Source of the DNA: Bugula neritina
Taxonomy: Eukaryota; Bryozoa; Gymnolaemata; Cheilostomatida; Bugulidae
NCBI GenBank assembly: GCA_964035545.1
Contig: OZ037766.1
Coordinates: forward strand, 6,673,722 to 6,737,721
Direction of reading: 5' to 3'
DNA length: 64,000 bases
Positions within the stretch are counted from its first letter, which is position 1. Each line of letters begins with the position of its first letter. This document shows positions 11,311 through 52,893 of the stretch, in pieces. Under the pieces are notes generated by a model, which saw only the letters and a program-made list of their open reading frames with translations, searched no databases and was not told the origin of the DNA. The translations under genes were made by a program, and so were the position numbers.

Positions 11311-14300
11311 TTAGACAGATATGCTACCTTCTCTAAAATTAGTTTTACCAATCAGACAATTTAAAAGAATGCTTGTACCATTACGGCTGTCAGCAAATGC
11401 TTTCTTGAAAATCTCTCTCATCTCTGATTGGTTACTTCTGTCTATCTTCAAACCATCTCCTCCGTATCCCTTGGCAACCAACTCATAGGATGAATACTAA
11501 AATATCATGAGATACATTTACTGGTAAAACAAAACCCATGAACATATATGCAGCCTTTAAAATAAATGTACACTATGAAAAATATAATCATAATTCACAG
11601 GTAACACTATTACTAAATGGCCTATTTTTAGTCCTCAGTCTACTCTATGACTCACCTCTAGTCCACAGGCTACATTGCTACCAAACATCGGGACTTGTTC
11701 TCTCGATATCTGTGTCCACCCAGCATCGTTTCCAACCACTGCAACAACTGGAGTCTAAAAATATCAACAAAACAAATTATATTCATTAAAAACAAGTTTA
11801 AGTGAGAATTGACAGAATTTTGATTTTATAACAGAATATATAAAAACATTCAACAGGTATGCATTTAACAGGTATGTTCTGCATAAATTATCTTTCTGAT
11901 CACACCGACTTAGTATAAGATACAATATATTAGCATGTTTCACACTGCATGAAATGGTTATAAATAGGTTTGATTTATAACAGTTGATGTAAACAAACCA
12001 ACAACAATAAATCACAGCATGAAGCTGTTGCATAGCATAAATTATTAACCAACTTCCTAAAAATAACTAAGTATCCAACACTCTGCATAGAAACACTCAA
12101 TATAATAGACTATAGACTACCTTATGGCGTGTAAATGTATCAAACTCAGCCACGCTGTAACCTAATGATCCGTCTCCATATATAATAACAACATCACAGT
12201 CTGGTCGGCAAAGTTTAGCACCTAAAGCAAACCCACCGCCAACTCCAAGTGTTCCGAAAGCACCTGGATCCAGCCAGAGTAGAGGTCCACGTGGTCTGAT
12301 AACACAGTACAACAGCTATGATCACATGCATGTAGCTATTAGTATTCCCAGTCTATACTTTCTAGAACTAGCAATGATGTAGGATAGGAATATAGGAACA
12401 ATCTAATAAATTTTAAATATTTCTCTACTTCAGCCCCAAATCTTACTTTAAAAAAAGAACACATAACCAGATAAAACCCCAAACCAAAGCAATAATGTTG
12501 TGTAACCAAGTAAATGCTAATAATTCATTTCAAACAAACACAACGCTTAGTAAAAATCAGAGATAGTAACAAAGACTATTAAATTTTTTTTAATTTGTTC
12601 AGTTGGCTGTTTAAAATAAGAGGAAACAACTCCTATAATATGCAGTGAGAATCATATTTATATTTATTCAGATGCATCATAAATAACAACATACTGCTCG
12701 AGGGTTTACTACCTGAGAATATATGCTGCCGTCCCAACAAAGTCCCCTCCGTCAGCCACCATCAGCGTATTATCTGAGGCCTCCTCTTCCAGAGTCTGTA
12801 AAACCTTCAGAGGGTTCAAATGTTTGTCAGTTTCCTCCTCACTCTTTTTCCTGAACACCGAATTGCATGATTGAATATAGCATAACATACTAATATAAAT
12901 GAGCAATTGAATATATTATAATATCATACTAGCATATATATGAGTAACTGAATATGTTATATCATACTCACATATATATGAGTAATTTACTTGCTAAAGA
13001 AACTATAGCAATATAAAGCAATGGTTTGCACACATAATCGACATTGTGCCAATATAAAAAACAAGTTATGCTATGGTATATAACAGATAGTATTTTAATA
13101 GAAATAATCTTATTTTACGTCATGCTGGATATAGCATTTAATGCAGCGTAAACTTTAGCTAGCGACAAAGAGAAGACTACCACTTTACCTGTTGGCGACC
13201 TCCTTTTCCACATCCCTCTGTTTCAGTTTGTTCACCCAGTCTGCATCCACATGCAGTTTACCCAGTCTCTTCTGTAAGTCAACTATGAATGTTCCAGCAT
13301 CTGCCTGCACAGCTACCGTTGGTTTCCAGAACATGTCTGAGTTCCTCCATAGCTGACCTTTGTCTCTGTTCACGGCAATAATCTTTGCTTTTCTGTTTAA
13401 TGATCTGCCATAGCTCAGGCGGAAATCACAAACAGAACCTAAAGCAGTGCATGAAATATACTAGCTACTATTTTAGTTTCCGTCATGCAAGTGTTGCTTT
13501 ATTTCTTATACTTAATTCATGTTTCCTGTGTGAATGCCAATTTTGAAAACTACAAATGAATATTACATCTCAGGCTTTTTTCAAAAACGTCAAACCTGTT
13601 TATATCTCAGTCCTTGTTTTACTTTTAAAACCTACTCACATATACCAACTATATCCACAATTTATTGTAATACCTTAGTTGTAGCTATAATTTACCCACA
13701 CTGTTATCTTACTGCTAGAAACACAAGTGTAAATACCAACATAAACTGGAAAGAGCAGCCATAAACACAACCAGGAGTTCAGAGTTACACACCAATCAAG
13801 GTAATGAACAGCATACCTAAGAGAATAATAGTGTCGGCTTCCTTCAGGCATTCTCCTCTCTTCTGACGACATTGAATATCAGAGTTCTTACCGAGTAGAC
13901 CGCGAGACATGCCACCCAAGTAACAAGGCACACCCAACGCCTGTAACACACATCAACTAACAACCTGTAGAAGTAAAACTAAGCACATGTATTTATTATG
14001 CGATGTCTATGAAGTTTATTTAATGATGGTTATTGAAAGTATAAATGCAACCCACACCTCTAAACTCTGTCTAATCTGGTCGGCTGGAGTTGGAGGCAGC
14101 AATGTTTGGCTGCCGATGACTATAACTGGAGTCTTGGCTTTAGAGAGAATAGCAGCTGCTGTGTTAACTACAAATAAAAAAAGTTACTATTTCAAGTAGT
14201 TGTATAACAGGAGAGTGGTGGTTTCACAGAAACACTCGACATTGAATAGTAAATATAACAGAAATATATGAGTGGATATTTCATTATGCTGAAAAAACAG

Positions 14301-17300
14301 AACAAATTTATTAGAGTAATTATTCAGCTAATTCTCCTTGAAAGCTGATTCACATTTTTGTCCTTCCTAAAGTTATTAATTTGTTAGGTGATGGCTGGCT
14401 GGTCTACCATTTCATCAAAGGTTCAAACCCATCTATTCTATATTTTAGAAAAAGTAAAAAGTGATTAAATGCATTAGTAATTTATCCTAGACAGATGCTA
14501 CCTTGCATGGAATTTTATGTAGCTATTTGGAACAGGACAGAGCGAATAGGTGAGAATTTTTAACTGCATTAGTACAAAACATCTTCTAATCACTAAACAT
14601 TTATACATATATAATTAACTATTTGAATAGTTCAACTTATACATTTTCTGTACTTTATATTTGAATGTACTGGGTAAACTATAAAACCAACCTTGTTCCA
14701 AAGAAGGCGTGGGTATATCAACAGGCAGAGGAGTCGTGTCCCTTGATTCCCAGGCACCGCTGAATATATTGTTCACATAATTTTGAAGATAACTACAATT
14801 TAGAGAAGAAAATTAAAAATCATGCTGCAAATGAATTTAGTACAAAATCAATAAATATACAAACAAGTCACGAAATAAAAAAAAAGTTGAAAATAAATTC
14901 TACAAGAGCTGAATAACTGACAAGATAAACTTTATGTTTTTTCTGTTCTGGGTTGCAGACTAGATATTTGTTAAAAAAACTAACTTACGCATTGACAATC
15001 TTCTGCATGAATCCTCCTCCTTGCTTCACTCCAACTTCTCTCATTACTAACTTATAATTGTATAAAACATCTATAGGAAACTCCACAAACACTGGACCTG
15101 CAATCAGCACACCGTAATACCATCCTCAAGGTTGTAGACAAGATTATGTATACAACAACCTGGGTGATAAGCTTTCACTAGCATCTCTAGTTAAGAAGGA
15201 ACAATACCTGGAGTTCCGGACTGTGCCACTTTTATAGCCTGTCTCAGTGTCGGTGCAATATCTCGCACACAAGTCACCGTAGCGGTGAATTTACACAGTG
15301 GTTTAAAGAGAGACATCTGATCAATGTCCTGCAGGGCTCCTCTACCCTATAAGTTAACACTATATGCTAGACCAAGATTAGAATACAGATAGTGTGGCTG
15401 TATAATACATGCAATGAAACATAGGTCCAATGTTCAACACTGCTTATCTCAAGCCACAGCAAACAAAATGAAACACAACTCTACTCTATATAAATGTTAC
15501 AAGATTAAACAAAATTCTCAACAATTATTATACAACATAATTAAGAACAGCTATAGCTTCACATTCACTTTTTTAATAATTTATACATTTTATTGATCCA
15601 TCAGCTATACAACAGCAAAGATAGAGCTGATCATTACCACAACCTATTGATTAAAGAAAGGACAAAAATACGGAAGCTAATTACATAGACTTTATTCACT
15701 TTTATATAAAATCTTTCTAGTAAACTTTGATAACATAAAACAAGCATGCAGCATCATAACATAGATTTAGTAAGATACAGTGCTCCCTCCATATCTCACT
15801 AGACTGCGGGTCCAAAACCTCAATTCGTGACATTGTAGAATACCAGATTTAACTCACAGATTCGTGAGATATGAAGGGAGTACTGCATATATCACCACAA
15901 CACAACACAGAGTTAGCAAGGTACCTTTAGAATAGAGGCAGCTGCTCCTCCCATCAACAGAACTGGTGACTCCGCCATCTGGGCGTTCTTGACAGCAGTG
16001 ACAGTGTTTGTGAGACCAGGTCCTGCTGTCACTGTGGCTACACCAATGTTCCCTGAGAGACGGGCGACAGCATCAGCAGCAAACACTGCTGCGACCTAGA
16101 AACAAGGAACTATAAGTTACAGGGCTATGATATTTTATTACTAAAGTAGTCTCTAGACAAATGCTACAACTCAGTAAGTTTACTAAATTACCTAGCAGTG
16201 AGATGTTTGTCGTTATTCGCTATATCACTAGATTAACAGTTGTAATAAAAAATTAGTTGTGAACTTAAGTTTAGCATAATTGACTTATAAACTGTTGGGT
16301 ACATCTGACCATGCTTACTAATGTGATGTACTTTGGAAAGCATTAAGCGCAAATATATTACTTTTATAAGGCTACAGCTGCATAATATTAAGTGTAAAGT
16401 TTTGTGTAGTAACTTGAAAAACAGCTTTAAGTCTTCAACATTACTCCAACTCATAACTCATCACTATATAAAATAAATTGTTAAATATTATTAAAATAAC
16501 ATGTTTTTTTCACAGAAAACTTATTTGATGATTTAGTAGATCAAAGAATAGATGTAAAAAACTGTTTTGCAAACAGAAGAGAAACTAATATTAGAGAATG
16601 ACAGAATAGAGGTGGGATACAAAAGCAGGAAGACATACTTCATCTCTGACATCAATGACCCGTATTTTCTGATTTTCTGCAGCAACTAAAATAGGTGATA
16701 TATGGCCTCCGGATAGACAGAATAGAAACTTTACATCATGATCTTTTAGAACTTGTCCCACTATCTCTCCGCCATGTCTTTCTGAGCTGGTGTCAACCTG
16801 TATGAGAAGTATATGACAAATTTGAGTACGAGGAACACTTACATAGGTCTTGGAAAAAAATAATATTTTACTGTTACCTTTAACTTTAAGTCTATTTAAA
16901 TTCAGAAAAAGTAGAAGTCATTTTGAAGTGGACAATATCACTGTATTAAATTTAATTATGATTCTGTCATTAACATTACTCATTAGTTTTATAATAAAAA
17001 TAGGCATTGACTTGAGTGTAATCGTTTTTGTGCGTGCAATATTTTGTATTCATTTTGATTCTAGCAGATGAATAAACATTGATAATAACTATTGGCATTG
17101 CTATAACTATTAGTATTAGCTAATAGGTATTATTATTACTATTAGTATAAGTAATAATATTACTATAAGTAATGACTGGTCATTAATGAGTTCTACTATT
17201 ACAATTGGTGATCAGCATTATTGTTACTATACATGTAAGTATAACTATATGCATACGATTAATTATAACTAAAACTATAAGTAATTATAATATAACCCAT

Positions 17301-17668
17301 TTTGATTTACTTAGAGTTAATAACAATAGTAATCATTTAGAATTGGTGCTACCAGCTTCCGTTTGAGATACACTTAGTGAGGCACTTAGTAAGTGACTTA
17401 CTCTTACCGTTAGTGTTACTGTTGGAGTATTAGTTTTACTCTTACTGAATTGGTAAAAAAGGAGTTAACTTATAGATTAACTTATACTTATAGTTATAAC
17501 TACTACGTTGCAGTTAGTGTTACGGTTACTTACTTTGTGTGACAATATATAGAATACGTGAAATTTTCTTTCAATCAGCCACAATATTATTCCAACGATA
17601 GCTATAGGTAACAGAGGACAAACAGTGTTTAACAGTGCGTCTTGTAAACAACACCAACTAAAACCCAT
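11311..17668 (-). CDS. ILVBL: ILVBL / 2-hydroxyacyl-CoA lyase 2 (acetolactate synthase-like ThDP enzyme)
   Basis: Thirteen minus-strand exons, in order: 17534-17668, 16639-16797, 15925-16095, 15208-15346, 14989-15097, 14692-14792, 14058-14167, 13817-13940, 13189-13438, 12713-12850, 12121-12295, 11656-11754, 11311-11496. They join in frame to 631 residues, against 632 in human ILVBL. The first exon encodes a hydrophobic anchor ([14 protein letters not shown]), consistent with the ER-membrane location of the family. The pyrimidine-binding domain holds the catalytic glutamate E98 (VIDVRDE) and [16 protein letters not shown]. The central domain contains GGMSRGLLG. The C-terminal PP domain has the ThDP motif from G519-D520-G521 to N546 (GNDAGW). 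The family cleaves 2-hydroxyacyl-CoAs in alpha-oxidation and sphingoid-base turnover. All catalytic landmarks I can recall are present. Family and exon calls are firm. Confidence 0.95.
12866..12990. repeat. Minisatellite in an ILVBL intron
   Basis: About three degenerate copies of a unit near 36-43 bp built around ATATATGAGTAACTGAATAT and ATCATACT. The block lies just outside the exon at 12713-12850, in its upstream intron. Confidence 0.6.
15778..15885. mobile_element. Short terminal-inverted-repeat element (MITE), about 108 bp
   Basis: The left end CAGTGCTCCCTCCATATCTC and the inverted right end CAGTACTCCCTTCATATCTC differ at two positions, and similarity continues for about ten more bases. 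The ends start with CAGT and the left one follows TA, as in Tc1/mariner-pogo type non-autonomous elements. The right flank is CATA, so an exact TA duplication is not evident. It lies in an ILVBL intron and encodes nothing. Confidence 0.65.
17085..17525. repeat. Degenerate hexamer-period tract
   Basis: Long stretch dominated by ACTATTAGTATTACTATTAG-like and GTAAGT-like hexamers, in ILVBL intron 1 and reaching the donor of its first exon. It is not a pure microsatellite: the six-base register holds while bases vary (roughly RSTAWN). Confidence 0.6.
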
Positions 17669-17934
17669 TTTTATTTCAAAATTTTACTTACAAACTCTAA
17701 TAGTAAAACAAATGAGTAAAATGCAGTTGTAGCACTAGATCAGCATGTTTATGGTTTGGGATGTATCAGCTTTCTACTAAATTTTACTGTTGGCACCGTT
17801 TATCAAAATAACCAAAAGTTAGGCTTCTGTTAGTTGGTATTTGCTTGCAGCTATCTCAGAACGATTTATATTTTAGCCGTTGTGAATACCCAACACTTTG
17901 AGAACGAAGTTCATATCCGGAGGCGTGACAGGGT

Positions 17935-18100
17935 TACCTCATTGGCCTCCTCGTTGGCCTTGAGGCCTTAGAACCAAATGCAAAGTTACGTACTATTCTC
18001 CACCAATGTTTGACTCTCAACACGATGTTTTTATTGAAGAACAAATCTGGTTCTAGGGTTAAGCTTTATTAACGCGCCAGAGACGTCACATTTGCGCTGC
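17935..18100 (-). promoter_or_regulatory. Candidate ILVBL promoter
   Basis: A locally GC-richer patch 270-430 bases upstream of the ILVBL ATG. On the minus strand it shows GGCCAATGAGG (CCAAT box, near 17940-17950), and further out a GACGTCAC element at 18082-18089 that matches seven of eight bases of the CRE palindrome. Motif-level inference only; a bidirectional role towards the ferlin is possible but unsupported. Confidence 0.3.
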
Positions 18101-18239
18101 CTTGCACAAGTTTGTAATTGTAATTGTAATGCAAATGAATTCCTGAGCTGGTCATGCATCGCCTAACTTCAACCTACCGAGACTGAGCATACATTTAATT
18201 TTATAAGCGTCCACATTAGCTTCAATTAAGTTTGTGAGT

Positions 18240-18830
18240 TGAAGTTTAAGTGCAGTTTTGAACTAATACTAATAGTAATAAGAATACTAATAGTAATAGT
18301 CATTGTGTAAGTCTTAGTTATAGTAATTTAATTTTATAGTAACTTAGTAACTGTAAGACTAAGTGTGTAACAGTAACACTAACACGGGTAACACCAGTAA
18401 CTGTAAGTGTAACAGTAACTGTAGCCGTAGGTGTAAGTGCTAATACTAATACTTACTAAATAGTAATAGTAACACTTATGGCTATGCAGTATGAGTACGA
18501 GTATCAGTATGACTATGAGTATCACTATTAGTATTACTATTACAGTATTAATATCAGTATGCTCTTCTTACTCTTACTGTCTTAGTCGTACACCGGTACA
18601 GTTTGAGTTAGACATAGTGTAAGACTAACAGTAACTGTAAGAGTAAGTTTAAGTGTTAATGACCAAGTTACACTTACTCTTAGTGAGTCTTACCGCTTGT
18701 ACTAGTAGTAGTAGTCTAAGACTAATGGCGTATTACTAATACTAATAGTAGTACTAATAGTAATACTATTAGTATTACTATTACTATTGGTAAATCACTA
18801 AATGTATTGCTCTTGCACCTGGTATCCTTA
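18240..18830. repeat. Degenerate hexamer-period tract, longest copy
   Basis: Runs of hexamers such as GTAACA, GTAACT, GTAAGT, GTAGCC pass into AGTATC, AGTATG, ACTATG, ACTATT while keeping six-base spacing. The consensus is approximately RSTAWN. Similar tracts occur at 17085-17525 and 51775-52080, and more loosely at 3085-3660. Confidence 0.65.
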
Positions 18831-19854
18831 TAGTTATTATAATAATTATTATATTAATATTTTTCTAATAGCAGTTGGGCTTTTACTTTTAGTTTTAATT
18901 CAACCTTAGCTCTCATTTCGATTTTACATTGTTTTTAAATTTATTTAGTCACTAGTGGTTCCAGTTTGCCATTTAGTAATGGTTATAATTTGCAATGCAT
19001 AATCATAATCATAATGATAATGTAAGTGATAGCTTTAGATTATTCATGAGGAATTTTATATTCATATTCATGTCTGCTAAGTGATGTGATAATAACCATA
19101 ATGGTGGTTGTAAGGATGCTTATAGTTATATTCATATTGATATTCATGATTATTTCATGTTTAAAATAGTCATGGTGATAATGTTTAATAATTTTCATAG
19201 TAGTACATTGTCACAATGATTGGTGATAGTCAAGTCTCATTGACAGAAATGTTAGTGATAATAGTTATACCTAATCTTATAAATATATTTTTATCAAAAC
19301 TAAATACAAATATAAAATATATTACTATGAATATCAGTATGCAATTTTATTACAATTATACTAATGCTATCATTATTATTTTAATTTTGATTAAAATATT
19401 CAAGTTATGCTTCAAGTTTATGTTTAAATATACTATATAGTTATTATAATTCCAGCGATGAATAGTATTAACTAAGGTTGATGGCTAAGAGCTTAAGCAA
19501 TTCTTAATCAACACGTTCCTGTTATTACCTGCTAAAATTAAGTTTCTACTTTTCACACATTTCATTTTTTAACCCCAAATTCTTTATTTTTTTTATTAAA
19601 TACTTTCCTATATACAAGCAATGTTTTTCATATTAACATCTGTTGAAGGATGTCATTTGTGAATGGTTTCTAGAGTTGAATGAGGCATAAGCTGTGCAAA
19701 TGTCTTAAATTTACTCGTAAAAGATTTCGTTGATAAAATTTTGCTATGAATTTGTTGCAAGGAACTTCTGGTTGTAATGTTTAAATTAAGCTTATCGCGG
19801 AAGCGATTTGTTTTTCTTCGTAGGTTATGTTGCGTTGAGTGAACAACCCGCATC

Positions 19855-49900
<30,046 letters not shown>

Positions 49901-50399
49901 GTCAGGCTGTAACACCGAATACTCGTTTACAAGCATCTTCTCCGTTTGTCTCGTTACATCAAAGTATGGCTACGTACTGGAAGTGACTGTGTGAACAGTT
50001 GCGGCATACTCAGATATGCAAGGAAATCATTCAACTAGATAATTGTGTATATCATGGTGCTGGGTCTAAACTAACTGCTTATCTATTTACTGTAATACAC
50101 ATGTCATCATGTTCCTAACACTAACTCTATTTGTACTCTATTTGTTCTTAGATTTTTTAAGATATCTTTTTCATATTCATCTTGGCATGCACTTTACCTG
50201 ATTTTGAACAATTTCATAATTTTTTTATTTAATGCAATGAGATAAATCTATTCTTATAATGTTCTATTTCATGATTGAAATTAAGGTGTTTTTCACATGC
50301 CTAGAGTAATATATATAGGCTATAATATTGTTTTCTTTTGGATAGTGTATTGATATTTGCTATTAGAATTTTTGAAGTATTACACTATTACTGTTACTT

Positions 50400-50405
50400 A
50401 ATAAA
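50400..50405 (+). terminator. Polyadenylation signal AATAAA for ferlin (first of two)
   Basis: AATAAA 500 bases past the ferlin stop; a second lies at 50571-50576. Which is used cannot be told from sequence. Confidence 0.4.
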
Positions 50406-51774
50406 ATTATCATTAAAATCCTTAGTAATTGTTTATGTGTATTTCTATAAAGTTCAAAACTTTTCAGTTGAAATTTCTGCTCAACTTTATGATGAATAAT
50501 TATAATATTGCTATAAACACATTTCATAAAACAACTATAATCATTACAATGAGTGGTTATAGTAACACCCAATAAAAATCAATAATTATACTAACTAATA
50601 GATGAAACTTATAAGAAGTATTATCTTTCTAGTAATATTCTCATCACAATCAAGTGAGAGATTTAACAAAATTTATAATAATATTTTGATGAAATGAATA
50701 AAACCCACAAATGAGTGTTATACTTATAAAATAAGAATTTGAACAGAGTACTTTCTCGAGCTGCTAAAAATGCTAACAACTCTTATTGGAAAAACTAGGC
50801 AGCATTAAAAAAGTCCATGAAATTTTCACTGAACCTACTTTTCACGCCCAGGCTACAGCAATATTTGTATTCATGTATGAATGTTCGCGCGTCCCGTGTG
50901 CTGGTATGTGCCTGCAATATCAATTATTTAAGTATATTTTTAGAATAATTTACCAAGTTTTATATAAATGGTTTCATACTTGCTACTGCAAAACTTGACA
51001 ATTCCATTATTATTATGTCATTTGTAAAGAAGTTGTTAAAGGAAACTTGTTGGTTGATGCTTTTTATTTACCATCAAATCAAAAAAAGTTGATATGATTA
51101 GTTTGGATTGTCAATGGGTAAGTTAAGCTTCAGACACAATTACTATTAGCTTTAAAAAATATGTTATCTCCGAACTATATCTGATATATAGTTTTCTCTA
51201 TTCTTTCAAGTTATATGTTTAAATTGTCACTAATTACGCACTAATAAATAGGAAATACATGCCTTTTACGGTATTTTCATGTGTGATAACTGGTAACTTA
51301 GTATTATGTTACTTCTGGAATAAACAACCAACACTGCAGCTGGATTTACTCATGAGTGGGCAACTCCATTATTTGACAACCACAACTTCATAATTGAACA
51401 CTTCGCAGAGAAATTTTCGCCGAATAATACTTGGTTGCCAAAGCTACAAAAAGATTTCCGACTGGTATGTGGGAGGCATGTCATTTCTGCCGATATACTT
51501 TACCCAAAATTTGTTTATTGGCTAGTTATAATTTATTGCCAAGGTCGGTTCCAATACCAAATCGCTAGTTGTCCGTCACAGTCACGGTCACCGTGCTTTA
51601 ATTTTAAATGTATGTTTTCATTGCGCTCTATAATATTAATTGCTAACAAATTTAAAAAGTCTGTAGGTTTTAATAATTTATACTGTGTAAATGACAGTTA
51701 CTAGCATATAAATGGTAAATCGTTAAATGCTGTATCCGTTCATTCACTTAATAAGTTCATTGTTTTGCTTGGAA

Positions 51775-52080
51775 ATTGTTACTGTTAGTGTTAGTGTTGG
51801 ACTATTAAAGTTAATATTATCATTAGACATTACTATTAGTGTATTACTATTAGTATTACTATAACTATTAGTATTACTATTTACTATTAGTAATACTGTA
51901 TTAGACCTAGTAATAGTTAAAATATCGGTAGGACTATCACTATGAGTATCAGTATGGGTATCACTATCAGTGTGAGTTGAAATTAAACTATATTTCATTA
52001 TGATTATTTGTATAATTGTAATAATTTTAATCATTACTTAATTTCATAACCATAGACCATAGTAATACTAATAGTATTAC
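51775..52080. repeat. Degenerate hexamer-period tract
   Basis: ACTATTAGTATTACTATAAC-like and AGTATGGGTATCACTATCAG-like sequence in six-base register, resembling 17085-17525 and 18240-18830. Read on the minus strand it gives alternating Ser/Thr and Asn/Asp, a direct sign of two-codon periodicity rather than a gene. Confidence 0.6.
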
Positions 52081-52893
52081 TTTAAGTTTATTTGATAAAT
52101 ATTTGTTTCTTGAATTAATGTCTAAATTTAAATCCATTCACATTGTGATTTTCATAATGATTAATGAATCTTAACAGCTTTTATCTGTTAATTTAATGTT
52201 TAAAGCAAGCTAAAATATCATTATCTGCTGTAAGTGTAACCATAGATATAAATATCTATCTTCGTGTACTCTTATCAATAGCTTACTTATAGTTATAGTG
52301 TTAAAATTAAATGTCGCTCAATATAAGTTTATATAAACAGAGCATGTTCTAAACAAGTATAGTTTGAGAAATTTTATTTATAATTATTGGTGTTATTTTT
52401 TCATTTTTGCAAAATAATTCATCGAATTTGTTTGAAATAGACTATTAGTATATAATTTGAGCTTCAAACAAATTAACTATCAGTTTGACCTTGAAAGCTG
52501 CTCTTAGAATGTAAACAGCATTTTTATTCACTTTCATCATTACTGTGGCCGGTTTATTTTCTTTTGATTTAACATGTTAGCTAATGATTGACTGGAAAAT
52601 CGTCATTAATTTTGCTAAAATGACTAAATGTGACTCGAAAAAGCTGAAAGTTCTGAAGTTTTAAATCCGTCAAATTGTAACTTTTCACTTTTCATCAACA
52701 AAATTCACGGTTAATATTTTATTAAATTGTTTCACAAAACAGTTTAGAAAATATGTGTATTCTACATGAATATAACTCTGCAAATTTGTTTTAGTTTGAG
52801 CTGGTATATGGTACAAAAATGCAGTAAAATACTCCTTGTTATTTTTGGCATGGGATAAATTGAAAGTTAAGACTATCACAACTACTTACCAAC

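Larger units (their letters stand above)
17669..19854. other. Divergent ILVBL / ferlin intergenic region
   Basis: No coding region is supported. The first 500 bases upstream of ILVBL are less AT-rich and are the likely ILVBL promoter. The middle (18240-18830) is a hexamer-period tract. The rest is AT-rich with no recognised signal except a possible 5' UTR acceptor (CGTAG) near 19819-19823, shortly before the ferlin ATG. Confidence 0.55.
49901..52893. other. Region between ferlin and the next gene
   Basis: Ferlin 3' UTR followed by about 2.3 kb without a supported gene. A degenerate hexamer-period tract lies at 51775-52080. The open frames around 50786-50998 and 51435-51704 show no recognised protein and no splice partners. 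Confidence 0.55.

Noticed and set aside
51744-52034. 96-codon minus-strand open frame with alternating Ser/Thr and Asn/Asp
   Set aside because: Its residue alternation follows from the six-base period of the tract; it is a repeat, not a gene.
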